In this document: positions 35,396-43,553 of the stretch, in pieces
Position numbering within the stretch: position 1 is the stretch's first letter
How the letters are laid out: each line of letters opens with the position of its first letter
Assembly (NCBI RefSeq): GCF_014117445.1
Contig: NZ_CP059851.1
Location: forward strand, 1,116,001 to 1,180,000
DNA length: 64,000 nt
DNA from: Sandaracinobacteroides saxicola
GTDB taxonomy: Bacteria; Pseudomonadota; Alphaproteobacteria; Sphingomonadales; Sphingomonadaceae
Direction of reading: 5' to 3'
Program-made: the position numbers and the translations under genes
Notes under the pieces: model-generated
Told to the model about the DNA's origin: nothing
Database searches by the model: none
Seen by the model: the letters and a program-made list of their open reading frames with translations, nothing else

Positions 35396-36021
35396 GCCGG
35401 CTGCGCCAGGCCGCCGTGCGTGACGGGGCCTTCGGGAAGGGTGATGGGCAGGCGCTGGCCGGTCGGGACGACCTCTGCGAGGGCGCCGGCGATCAGCGTG
35501 GCGACACCGGCGGCATCGGGGATGGCGCGCAGCATCGGTTCCGGGCGGGACAGCGCCCAGGGGCGGGCATGCGGCCAGAGGTGGAACCAGCCGAGGCCGC
35601 TGCGCGTGGTGAGCGCGAGCGGGATGTCGCCGCTGCCGTCGGCATTCAGGCGCAGGCCGGCGATGTTGATCCGGAGCAGCGGGATGTTGATCGCCGTGGG
35701 CAGTGCCATGCCGATGCGTAGGACGATGCGGCGGTTGGTGAGGGTGTAGATGCTGGTGCGCGCCGACAGCAGCGCCAGGCCATGGAGCAGGCCGAGGCAG
35801 AGCGCGGCGGCGAGCGCGGTGAGCAGCAGGCCGGGGGCACTGGCCCCGGAGGCAAGCGCGGCGAGCAGGATCAGGGCGAAATAGGCGAGGATCAGCCGGA
35901 CATGGAAGGCATCGCGCGCCAGCCGGCGCCAGTCGGGCGATCCCTGCCAGAGAATATGCTCTCCGGCAGGGAGCGGGCCGGGCAGGCCGCGGATGGGTTC
36001 ATGGTCGAAATTGGCCATCAT
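35392..36021 (-). CDS. puhB: Photosynthetic complex assembly protein PuhB
   Basis: A 209-residue membrane protein: LPAGEHILWQGSPDWRRLARDAFHVR, two to three hydrophobic segments, and a bacterial PH-like domain with TSIYTLTNRRIVLRIGMALPTAINIPL. PuhB forms dimers and aids reaction-centre assembly. The start is either of two adjacent ATGs (36021 or 36018). It follows puhA after 7 nt. Confidence 0.93.
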   Translation of the reverse strand: MMANFDHEPIRGLPGPLPAGEHILWQGSPDWRRLARDAFHVRLILAYFALILLAALASGASAPGLLLTALAAALCLGLLHGLALLSARTSIYTLTNRRIVLRIGMALPTAINIPLLRINIAGLRLNADGSGDIPLALTTRSGLGWFHLWPHARPWALSRPEPMLRAIPDAAGVATLIAGALAEVVPTGQRLPITLPEGPVTHGGLAQPA

Positions 36022-36028
36022 TCCTGTC

Positions 36029-36808
36029 CTAGATCAGCGGTTCGGCACGGTCCGGGGTGGCGTAGAGATAGCCGGCACCGAAATAGGCGACGATCTTCTC
36101 TTCCTCCAGCAGGGTGATCTGCTGGTCGGCGGCGAGGCGCGGCGCGCCGGCGAACTGCGCGGCGGTGACAGCGCTGACCACGACGCGGTTGCGCCCCGGC
36201 TGCACCTTGGCCATGGTCATCGGCACCAGCACGGTGCCAGCGCCATTGGCGAGGCTGACCGCCAGGTAGCGGATGAGGTGGTCGGCCTTGTCCACCCACA
36301 GGTCGCTGACGGTGCCGGCGGTGGAACCGTCCGCCCCCACCACGGCGAGGCCGCGCGGATCGCGGTCTCCGGCAAGGATGGTGACCCCATGCGTGCTGCC
36401 GATCGGCACGATGCGGGGATGGCCTTCGAAGTCGAGGTCCGGACGGTCGGCGCGGGCGGCCCAGGCGCCCGGTCCGACACCGGCGGCGAGCGGATCGCCA
36501 ATGGGCACCAGCGGCGAACCGGAGAAGGGCGAGGTGCGCGCGGCGTTGGCGGGCACCGGCGCCTCGCGGTCGCGGGTGGGGGTGGTGACGTCGGGCAGGC
36601 CGTGCGGCATGCGGAAGGTCTTCGGCGTGGCGACCTGGATCGGGCTGTCGACGGGATAGAGCCGGCCGCTGAGATCATCCTCGAGCGGATAGCCCTCGCG
36701 CCGGTCTTCGCGGCGGAGGTAGATGACAAGGCCCAGGAAGAAGGCGAAGAAGGCATAGACTGTCAGCTCGGCAACATCGAGCCCGCCTACCAGATGCACA
36801 TTGTCCAT
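36029..36808 (-). CDS. puhA: Photosynthetic reaction centre H subunit
   Basis: Cytoplasmic cap of the reaction centre that shapes proton delivery to QB. 259 residues: one N-terminal membrane helix (AELTVYAFFAFFLGLVIYLRREDRREGYPLE) and a PRC-barrel domain with FRMPHGLPDV, AGTVSDLWVDKADHLIRYLAV and ITLLEEEKIVAYFGAGYLYATP. It follows lhaA after 20 nt and precedes puhB. Confidence 0.97.
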   Translation of the reverse strand: MDNVHLVGGLDVAELTVYAFFAFFLGLVIYLRREDRREGYPLEDDLSGRLYPVDSPIQVATPKTFRMPHGLPDVTTPTRDREAPVPANAARTSPFSGSPLVPIGDPLAAGVGPGAWAARADRPDLDFEGHPRIVPIGSTHGVTILAGDRDPRGLAVVGADGSTAGTVSDLWVDKADHLIRYLAVSLANGAGTVLVPMTMAKVQPGRNRVVVSAVTAAQFAGAPRLAADQQITLLEEEKIVAYFGAGYLYATPDRAEPLI

Positions 36809-36828
36809 GGTTGCTCTCCCTCATCTTC

Positions 36829-38244
36829 CTAGGTTGGGAATTCACTGAGCCCGAAGCGATCCCCCGAGCGGTTGGTGCTGCGTTTCACGAGCGGCCCGAT
36901 GGCCACCAGCGTGGCGAACAGCAGGCCGATTTCCAGGTGCCAGACCATCATGTAGCCGGTGGCGGGGCCGTTCAGCGCCTCCCCCAGCAGGCCACGGCTG
37001 GCGGCGTGGCCGATGACGTCGCGCAGCAGCCCGGCGAGCGCAATCCCGATCCCGGCCGCGCTGGCCTGCACCGCGCCCCAGGCGCCGAGCGCCAGGCCGG
37101 ACAGGCCGCTGTTCGCCAGCGCCATGGCGGCGGTGAGCGTGCCGACCGAGAACAGCCCGCCGCCGAAGCCGACGAAGAGAACACCGATGCCGAGCAGCGA
37201 CGGCGATTGCAGCGGGGAGGAGAAGATGACGAGTGCGAAGGCGCCGATGCCGACCAGGCAGCCATGGGCGGCGAGGATGTGCGGTTCGGCACCGCGGCCG
37301 AGTTGCAGGGCGGCGAACGCGAAACCGAACAGCGCCCCCAACGACCAGAGCGCGGTAAGCGCGGTGGTCTGGCCGACGGACATGCCGAGCACCTGACCGC
37401 CATAAGGTTCGACGAGCACATCCTGCATCTGGAAGGCGGCCGCCCCCAGGCCGACGGTGACGAGCAGGCGGGCAGCGCGACCGCCGCTGAGAAATTGCGA
37501 CCAGGCATCGGCAAAGCGCGGGCGCGGCGTGTCGACGCGGGTGGCGTTCGGGTTCCGCCCCTCCTGTTTCCACAGCGCGACGACATTGAGGAACAGGGTG
37601 AGGACGGCGGCGCCCTGGATGACCTGGATCAGGCGGATCGCGCTGAAGTCCGACAGCAGCGCGCCGAGCAGCAGTCCGCTGAACATCATGCCGACGAGCA
37701 GCATGACATAGAGCAGGGCGACCACGCCGGGCCGCCGGTCCTCGGGAGCGAGGTCCGTGGCCAGTGCAAGGCCCGCCGTCTGAACCGTGTGCATGCCGGC
37801 ACCGACCAGCAGGAAGGCGAGGGCGGCGCCGACCTCGCCGACCCAGGTGGCGCCGGTATTGTCGCCGGACATGATCAGGAGGGCGAAGGGCATGATGGCG
37901 AAGCCGCCGAATTGCAGGATGGTGCCGAACCAGAGATAGGGCACGCGCTTCCAGCCGAGGACGGCGCGATGATGGTCGGACCGGAAGCCGACGAGCGCGC
38001 GCAGCGGGGCGAGCAGCAGCGGCAGCGCGACCATGAGCGAAACCAGCCAGGCGGGCAGGCCGAGTTCGACGATCATGACCCGGTTGAGGGTGCCGACGAG
38101 GAGCACCGCCGCCATGCCGACGGTAACCTGGAACAGCGACAGGCGGATGAGGCGCGACCAGGGCAGGTCGGGGGAGGCGACATCGGCGAACGGCAGGAAC
38201 TCGCGCGGGATGCGGGACCAGCGTTTGGAGAAAGGCGTGCTCAT
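36829..38244 (-). CDS. lhaA: Light-harvesting complex assembly protein LhaA (PucC family)
   Basis: A 471-residue major-facilitator-type membrane protein of the BCD/PucC family, required for LH1 assembly, probably by delivering bacteriochlorophyll. Twelve membrane segments are expected. Typical parts are FQVTVGMAAVLLVGTLNRVMIVELG, APLRALVGFRSDHHRAVLGWKRVPYLWFGT and GAGMHTVQTAGLALATDLA. The ATG at 38244 overlaps the bchF stop (ATGA). In most relatives bchNBHLM stand between bchF and lhaA; here they are absent. Confidence 0.93.
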   Translation of the reverse strand: MSTPFSKRWSRIPREFLPFADVASPDLPWSRLIRLSLFQVTVGMAAVLLVGTLNRVMIVELGLPAWLVSLMVALPLLLAPLRALVGFRSDHHRAVLGWKRVPYLWFGTILQFGGFAIMPFALLIMSGDNTGATWVGEVGAALAFLLVGAGMHTVQTAGLALATDLAPEDRRPGVVALLYVMLLVGMMFSGLLLGALLSDFSAIRLIQVIQGAAVLTLFLNVVALWKQEGRNPNATRVDTPRPRFADAWSQFLSGGRAARLLVTVGLGAAAFQMQDVLVEPYGGQVLGMSVGQTTALTALWSLGALFGFAFAALQLGRGAEPHILAAHGCLVGIGAFALVIFSSPLQSPSLLGIGVLFVGFGGGLFSVGTLTAAMALANSGLSGLALGAWGAVQASAAGIGIALAGLLRDVIGHAASRGLLGEALNGPATGYMMVWHLEIGLLFATLVAIGPLVKRSTNRSGDRFGLSEFPT

Positions 38245-38759
38245 GCGGTGAGCCCGGCGGCATGGTCGAGCCGGGCGGCGCGCAGCTTCAACAGGAATTG
38301 CATGGCGTTGACGGCATAGGCGGCATAGGCGGCGAGCGCGAGCCAGAGCTGCTGCTGGGGGGAGCCATAGCCGCCGAAATGCGCCACCAGCCAGGCGCTG
38401 TGCAGTGCCAGCACCAGCATCGAGAAGACGTCCTCCCAATAAAAGGCGGGGGCAAACAGCCATTTGTCGAACACCACCTTTTCCCAGATCGAGCCGGTGA
38501 TCATGATGGTGTAGAGCAGGACCACCTTCACCAGGATCGACAGGTCCGCCGCCGCGGCGCCTTCGCCGGTCAGCAGGGTTCGCAACACCAGTCCGAGGCT
38601 GATGAGGAAGGCCAGAAACTGAAGCGGCGCAAGGATGCCCTGCACCAGCGTCCAGCGGCTGCTGTCGCGGCGGCGGCGTTCCTCGGGCGTGTAGAGCGGC
38701 TTGCGCGCGGTGGCGCGGTGGCTGGCTGCTGGCCGGTCGGCTGTGTCATGCCCGTGCAT
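38241..38759 (-). CDS. bchF: 3-vinyl bacteriochlorophyllide hydratase
   Basis: Hydrates the 3-vinyl group to hydroxyethyl, the substrate of BchC. The 172-residue membrane protein shows the family signature YTPEERRRRD, WTLVQGILAPLQFLAFLISL, TIMITGSIWEKVVFDKWLFA and FYWEDVFSMLVLALHSAWL. AGGA precedes the start. It heads the leftward operon bchF-lhaA-puhABC-puhE, with a promoter and PpsR-like site upstream. Confidence 0.94.
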   Translation of the reverse strand: MHGHDTADRPAASHRATARKPLYTPEERRRRDSSRWTLVQGILAPLQFLAFLISLGLVLRTLLTGEGAAAADLSILVKVVLLYTIMITGSIWEKVVFDKWLFAPAFYWEDVFSMLVLALHSAWLVAHFGGYGSPQQQLWLALAAYAAYAVNAMQFLLKLRAARLDHAAGLTA

Positions 38760-38794
38760 CGGCGTCCTGCATCTCCCGCCCTGGCCCTGCCGGA

Positions 38795-38835
38795 ACCCTA
38801 AGTCTGGTGGGCTGGGCTGTCAATCTGACTTTACG
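38795..38835 (-). promoter_or_regulatory. bchF promoter with PpsR-like site
   Basis: On the minus strand TTGACA (38823-38818), a 17-bp spacer and TAGGGT (38800-38795) form a good promoter. CGT-N12-ACA (38835-38818) contains the -35 box in its right arm, in the same register as at bchC (compare CGTAAAGTCAGATTGACA here with TGTAAATGTTTATTGACA there). One arm deviates by one base from TGT-N12-ACA. Confidence 0.7.
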
Positions 38836-38989
38836 TCAGGAAAGTTGGACATATTCGTCCTTTGTTGCGAGATGCTGTTGCCAAGGTTGCGAAAGCAGCA
38901 TAGCTTCGGCGGCGGACAAGCGGCGAAAGACCGCGGGGCGATTGCGATGGTGGTGGTATGGGCCGCCGCCCTTGCGGGGAGAACCACCG

Positions 38990-39820
38990 ATGTGGTCGAG
39001 CGGGCGCAGCGAAGTGGAAACCGGCGGCAGCCTGGGTCATGAGGTGATGGCGATGGGGCAGGGCGCGCTGTCCCGGGTGATCGAGAATCAGATCATCCCG
39101 CGGTTGCTGATGGCGCATCGTGTCGGGGCGGCGCTGGCCGATACGCATGTCGAGATCGAGGCGCAGGATGTGATGGCGCTGGCGGAGGCCTCGGTCAGTG
39201 CGGAGGGACGCGGGGTGTCGGCGCTGATGCAACGGCTGCTGGACGGCGGCGTGACGCCCGAAGCGCTGCTGATCGATCTGGTGGCGCCAGCCGCGCGCGT
39301 GCTGGGCACCCGCTGGGAAGAGGACAGCCTGGATTTCGTGGATGTGACCATCGGCCTGTGGCGTTTGCAGGAGGTGGTGCAACTGCTCGAGTCGCGTTGC
39401 CCGGCCGTGCCGTCGGGCGGCCGGCGGGCGCTTTTCGTCTCGCTGGCTTGCGATACGCATCGGTTGGGAACAACGATTGTGGCCGACATCTTCGGCCGCG
39501 CCGGTTGGGATGTCAGCCTCGCACTGGCGGCGTCGGACATGGACGCGGCGCACATGGTGCGCGAGCGGGCCTTTGACGTGGTGGGATTGACGGTGAGCTG
39601 CGATGGCCATATCGCCGCCGCCACATCCCTGATTGCTGCGGTGCGGCATGCATCGCAGGTGCCGGGATTGAAGGTGATTGTTGGTGGCCCGCTGTTTCAA
39701 CGCGATCCCGCACTGGTCCATGCCGTCGGTGCCGACGGCATGTCGGGCGACGCGCGCGACGCGGTGGCATTGGCGCAACGGTTGCTGGCGGAGGATGGCG
39801 CGGTGGCAGGCCGGGCCTGA
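38990..39820 (+). CDS. ppaA: B12-binding photosynthesis regulator PpaA/AerR
   Basis: Light- and oxygen-responsive partner of PpsR/CrtJ that binds cobalamin. 277 residues: a helical N-terminal part (LSRVIENQIIPRLLMAHR, then LLIDLVAPAARVLGTRWEEDSLDFVDVTIGLWRLQEVV) and a Rossmann-like cobalamin domain with DTHRLG at 155-160, an intact DxHxxG-type motif, and later VGLTVSCDG and VIVGGPLF. ATG 38990 has GGGGAG upstream. The gene directly precedes ppsR, as in other phototrophs. Confidence 0.88.
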   Translation: MWSSGRSEVETGGSLGHEVMAMGQGALSRVIENQIIPRLLMAHRVGAALADTHVEIEAQDVMALAEASVSAEGRGVSALMQRLLDGGVTPEALLIDLVAPAARVLGTRWEEDSLDFVDVTIGLWRLQEVVQLLESRCPAVPSGGRRALFVSLACDTHRLGTTIVADIFGRAGWDVSLALAASDMDAAHMVRERAFDVVGLTVSCDGHIAAATSLIAAVRHASQVPGLKVIVGGPLFQRDPALVHAVGADGMSGDARDAVALAQRLLAEDGAVAGRA

Positions 39821-39862
39821 GACGGAACGGGTGGCCTTGCCGACAGGCAGGCCGCGAACGGA

Positions 39863-41284
39863 ATGAATGCTCCCTTGCCCGGAGACGCGCCGGTTCCATT
39901 CCGGGCGCTGCATGAAACGCTTGGCGTGCTGGGCACGGAGGCGGCGGCGACGGTTTTGGCCGCCGCCGGGGACATGACGCTGGTGATCGATCAGGACGGT
40001 GTGATCCGCGACGTGGCGCTGGGCGCGAGCGGCATGCCGGCGGCCTGGGCCGAGGAGTGGATGGACCGCCCCTGGACGGAGACGGTGACGGTCGAGAGCC
40101 GGGTGAAGATCAGCGAGATGCTGCGCGACGCGCAGGCGGAAATCAGCCCACGCTGGCGGCAGATCACGCACCGGTCGGACGCCAACGGCGAATTGCCGAT
40201 GCGCTATCTGGCAACGGGGGCGGGGCATGACGGGCGGGTGATCGCGATCGGCCGGGACATGCGCGCCGAGGCGGCGATCCAGCAGCGCCTGCTGCGCGTG
40301 CAGCAGGCGATGGAGCGCGACTATGTTCGCCTGCGCCACAGCGAGCTGCGCTATCGCCTGTTGTTCGAACGTGCCGGCGAGGCGGTGTTGATCATCGATG
40401 CGGCGAGTCGGCGGGTGATGGAGGCGAATCCCGCGGCGCAGCGGCTGCTGGCGCCGGGCGGCGCCGCCCTGACCGGCAATTCCCTGCCGGCGCTGTTCGG
40501 GGACAGTGCGCGTGACACGCTGCTGACCTGGCTGGGGGCGGTGCAGGCCGGCAGCAGCGCGCCGTTGACGCTGCATCTGCCCGCCGGGGGCGATGTGCAG
40601 CTGGCGGCGAGCCTGTTCCGGCAGGAGCGGGGCAATTTCGTGCTGATCCAGATGCATGCCGCGGAGATTCGGCCGCGCGGCGATGATGGCGCGGGGCTGC
40701 TGGCACTGCTGGAGCGGATGCCCGACGCCTTTGTGGTGGCGGGGGAGGGGATGGAGATCGCCACCGCGAACAGCGCCTTTCTGGACCTGGTCGCGGTCGC
40801 GCGCCGGGAGGATGTATTGGGGGCGCCACTCGGACGGTTCCTGGGGCGTCCGGGAATCGATCTGGGGCTGTTGACGAGCGAGGTGCGCGACCATGGCGTG
40901 GTGAAGGGCTTTGCAACCGTGCTGCGCAGCATCGCCGGCGAGAGTCATGAGGTCGAAGTGTCGGCGGTGGCGGTGGAGTCGCCGGTGGCCTGCATGGGCT
41001 TTGCGCTGCGGACGGTGCGGGCGCGGGTGGATGAGACGCCGGCGGGGGATACGGCGCTGTCGCGCTCGGTCGAGCAGTTGACCGGGCTGGTCGGGCGCGT
41101 GCCGTTGAAGGACATCGTGCGGGAGAGCAGCGACCTGATCGAGCGCCTGTGCATCGAAGCGGCGCTGCGGCACAGCGGTGACAACCGGGCGGGCGCCGCG
41201 GAAATATTGGGGCTGAGCCGGCAGAGCCTGTACAGCAAGCTGCATCGGCACGGCCTGGGCAATCTGGGCGGTGATGAGGATTGA
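39863..41284 (+). CDS. ppsR: Transcriptional repressor PpsR/CrtJ
   Basis: Represses bch, crt and antenna genes under aerobic or bright-light conditions by binding TGT-N12-ACA pairs. 473 residues: an N-terminal PAS-like domain, a linker helix (RLLRVQQAMERDYVRLRHSELRYRLLF), two further PAS domains (from about 165 and 280) and a Fis-type HTH at the end (RAGAAEILGLSRQSLYSKLHRHGL). Only two Cys are present, Cys377 and Cys430, the latter just before the HTH where the family has a redox-sensitive Cys. It lies 42 nt after ppaA. Confidence 0.93.
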   Translation: MNAPLPGDAPVPFRALHETLGVLGTEAAATVLAAAGDMTLVIDQDGVIRDVALGASGMPAAWAEEWMDRPWTETVTVESRVKISEMLRDAQAEISPRWRQITHRSDANGELPMRYLATGAGHDGRVIAIGRDMRAEAAIQQRLLRVQQAMERDYVRLRHSELRYRLLFERAGEAVLIIDAASRRVMEANPAAQRLLAPGGAALTGNSLPALFGDSARDTLLTWLGAVQAGSSAPLTLHLPAGGDVQLAASLFRQERGNFVLIQMHAAEIRPRGDDGAGLLALLERMPDAFVVAGEGMEIATANSAFLDLVAVARREDVLGAPLGRFLGRPGIDLGLLTSEVRDHGVVKGFATVLRSIAGESHEVEVSAVAVESPVACMGFALRTVRARVDETPAGDTALSRSVEQLTGLVGRVPLKDIVRESSDLIERLCIEAALRHSGDNRAGAAEILGLSRQSLYSKLHRHGLGNLGGDED

Positions 41285-41285
41285 G

Positions 41286-41326
41286 TGTCAAGCCTGATTG
41301 ACGGTTGAAACTGTCAGGCATAGCAT
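41286..41326 (+). promoter_or_regulatory. bchG promoter with PpsR-like site
   Basis: TTGACG (41298-41303), a 17-bp spacer and TAGCAT (41321-41326) form the promoter. TGT-N12-ACG (41286-41303) ends on the -35 box. A weaker TGT-N12-GCG starts 8 bp later (41312-41329) over the -10 box. The register is the same as at bchC. The -10 box ends only 5 nt before the bchG ATG. Confidence 0.7.
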
Positions 41327-41331
41327 GCGGC

Positions 41332-42240
41332 ATGTCCTGGCTGACGCTGCCCGCCCCCGCCGCACCGCATCCGCGCGATGTGCTGGCGCTGCTGAAGCCG
41401 ATCACCTGGTTTCCGCCGATGTGGGCCTTCCTGTGCGGCGTGGTGTCGTCGGGCGTGCCGCTGTCGAGTCGCTGGGGTTTCCTGCTCGCCGGCGTGCTGC
41501 TGGCGGGGCCGCTGGTGTGCGGCACCAGCCAGGCGGTGAACGACTGGTATGATCGGCATGTCGACGCCATCAACGAGCCCGACCGGCCGATTCCCTCGGG
41601 CCGCGTCGGCGGGCAATGGGGATTGTGGATCGCGGTTACCGGCTCGCTGCTGTCGGCGCTGGTGGCATGGGTGATCGGACCCTGGGTGTTCGCGGCGACC
41701 CTGCTGGGGTTGTTCTTCGCCTGGGCCTATAGCGCGCCGCCGCTGCGGCTGAAGATGAGCGGCTGGTGGGGGCCGGGTGCGGTGGCGCTGTCCTATGAGG
41801 GGCTGACCTGGTTCACGGGTGCCGCGGTGATGGCGGGCGGGCTGCCCGATGGCCGCATCCTGGCGCTGCTGCTGCTCTATAGCGCCGGTGCGCATGGCAT
41901 CATGACGCTGAATGATTTCAAGGCGGTGGCCGGCGATGCGGCGATGGGCATCCGGTCGCTGCCGGTGATATTGGGCGAGGGGCGGGCGGCGCGGCTGGCA
42001 TGCGCGGTGATGCTGTTGCCGCAGCTGGCGGTGGTGGCGCTGCTGCTGCGCTGGGGCCTGCCATGGCATGGCGGCGCGGTGGCGCTGCTGATCGGGTGCC
42101 AAGTGCTGGCGATGCGGCGGCTGCTGCGCGACCCGGCCCGGTTCGCGCCCTGGTACGGCGGGGCGGGCGTCGGGCCCTATGTGCTGGGGATGCTGGTGTC
42201 GGCCTTCGGGATCGGATCGTTGCTGGGGAGTGGGGCATGA
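41332..42240 (+). CDS. bchG: Bacteriochlorophyll synthase (geranylgeranyl transferase)
   Basis: Attaches geranylgeranyl (or phytyl) diphosphate to bacteriochlorophyllide a. The 302-residue UbiA-family membrane protein has the N-terminal LLKPITWFPPMWAFLCGVVSSG, the first Asp-rich motif in NDWYDRHVDAINEPDRPIPSGR, a second in LNDFKAVAGDAAMGIRSLPV, and about nine membrane segments. The start MSWLTLPAP fits the family. The transcription start predicted from the promoter falls on the ATG, so the mRNA may be leaderless. It ends ATGA with the next gene. Confidence 0.94.
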   Translation: MSWLTLPAPAAPHPRDVLALLKPITWFPPMWAFLCGVVSSGVPLSSRWGFLLAGVLLAGPLVCGTSQAVNDWYDRHVDAINEPDRPIPSGRVGGQWGLWIAVTGSLLSALVAWVIGPWVFAATLLGLFFAWAYSAPPLRLKMSGWWGPGAVALSYEGLTWFTGAAVMAGGLPDGRILALLLLYSAGAHGIMTLNDFKAVAGDAAMGIRSLPVILGEGRAARLACAVMLLPQLAVVALLLRWGLPWHGGAVALLIGCQVLAMRRLLRDPARFAPWYGGAGVGPYVLGMLVSAFGIGSLLGSGA

Positions 42241-43553
42241 GCGGGGATGGCATGCTGGGCTGGCCGGGAATCGTGCGGCTGGGGCTGGTGCAGAGCGCGC
42301 TGGGCGGGATCGTGATGCTGGCGACCTCCATCCTGAACCGCATCATGGTGGTGGAATATGCGCTGTTCGCGGCGGTGCCTGCGGGCCTGATCGCCTGGCA
42401 TTTCGTGGTGCAGCTGTCGCGGCCGCGCTGGGGCTATGGCTCGGACGTGGGCGGGCGGCGGACGACGTGGATCATCGGCGGCATGGGCGTGCTGTGCATG
42501 GGCGGGCTGCTGGCGGCGAACGCCACACTGATGATGCGCGAGATGCCGCTGTGGGCGGCGGTGATGGCGTTCGTGGGTTACACCATGATCGGCGCGGGGG
42601 TGGCGGCGGCGGGGACGTCGCTGTTGGCGCTGCTGGCGACGCAGACGGCACCGGCGCGGCGGCCGGCGGCGGCGGCGCTGACCTGGATCATGATGGTGGC
42701 CGGCATCGTGGTGACGGCGGCGGTGTCGGGCAGTTTCCTGGATCCCTTCACGCCACAGCGGCTGGCCAATGTGGCGGGCACGGTGCCGCTGGCGGCGTTC
42801 CTGCTGACGCTGCTGGCGGTGTGGGGCGTGGAGAAGCCGCGGGCGGTTCCCGCGGCGGACAAGGCGCCGCCGCCGCCGTTCCGGGAAGCGGCGGCCGAGG
42901 TGTGGCAGGACGCGCAGGCGCGGCGGTTCGCCATCTTCGTGTTCCTGTCGATGCTTGCCTACAGCACGCAGGACATGATCCTGGAGCCGTTCGCGGGGCT
43001 GGTGTTCAACTTCACCCCGGGGGCTTCGACCAAGCTGTCGTCGGTGCAGCATATGGGCGTGCTGCTGGGCATGATCCTGGTGGGGGTGGGGGGTCGTGCC
43101 TTCACCCGGCGGGGCGGCGCGGGGCTGAAGCGCTGGGTGATGCTGGGCTGCCTGGGATCGGCGCTGGCGCTGACCGGGCTGGGGCTGGGAGCGCTGGCGG
43201 GGCCTGGGTGGCCGTTGAAGGCGAATGTCTTCCTGCTGGGGTTCGGCAACGGGGTTTTCGCGGTCTCCGCCATCGCGGCGATGATGGACCTGGCCGGCAT
43301 GGGAACGCCAGGGCGGGAGGGGATGCGCATGGGCATCTGGGGCGCGGCCCAGGCGGTGGCGTTCGGCGCCGGCGGCCTGCTGGGCGCGGTGGGCGTGGAC
43401 ATGGGCCGGCAGCTGCTGGGGTCGACGCCGGAGGCATTCCTGCTGGTGTTTTCAGCGGAGGCATTGATGTTCCTGGGCGCGGCGATGCTGGCGCGGCGGA
43501 TCGACATGGCGGGGAACGCCGAGGCACGGAAAGAGGAGCTGGCATATGGCTGA
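42237..43553 (+). CDS. PucC-family BCD transporter (bch2 / ORF428-like)
   Basis: A 438-residue membrane protein of the same family as LhaA. It starts with GIVRLGLVQSALGGIVMLATSILNRIMVVEYAL and has WHFVVQLSRPRWGYGSDVGGRRTTWIIGG and FLSMLAYSTQDMILEPFAGLVF. Genes of this type lie between bchG and bchP in most purple phototrophs and are thought to move pigment or help antenna assembly. Overlaps bchG by 4 nt and bchP by 8 nt. Confidence 0.88.
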   Translation: MSGDGMLGWPGIVRLGLVQSALGGIVMLATSILNRIMVVEYALFAAVPAGLIAWHFVVQLSRPRWGYGSDVGGRRTTWIIGGMGVLCMGGLLAANATLMMREMPLWAAVMAFVGYTMIGAGVAAAGTSLLALLATQTAPARRPAAAALTWIMMVAGIVVTAAVSGSFLDPFTPQRLANVAGTVPLAAFLLTLLAVWGVEKPRAVPAADKAPPPPFREAAAEVWQDAQARRFAIFVFLSMLAYSTQDMILEPFAGLVFNFTPGASTKLSSVQHMGVLLGMILVGVGGRAFTRRGGAGLKRWVMLGCLGSALALTGLGLGALAGPGWPLKANVFLLGFGNGVFAVSAIAAMMDLAGMGTPGREGMRMGIWGAAQAVAFGAGGLLGAVGVDMGRQLLGSTPEAFLLVFSAEALMFLGAAMLARRIDMAGNAEARKEELAYG

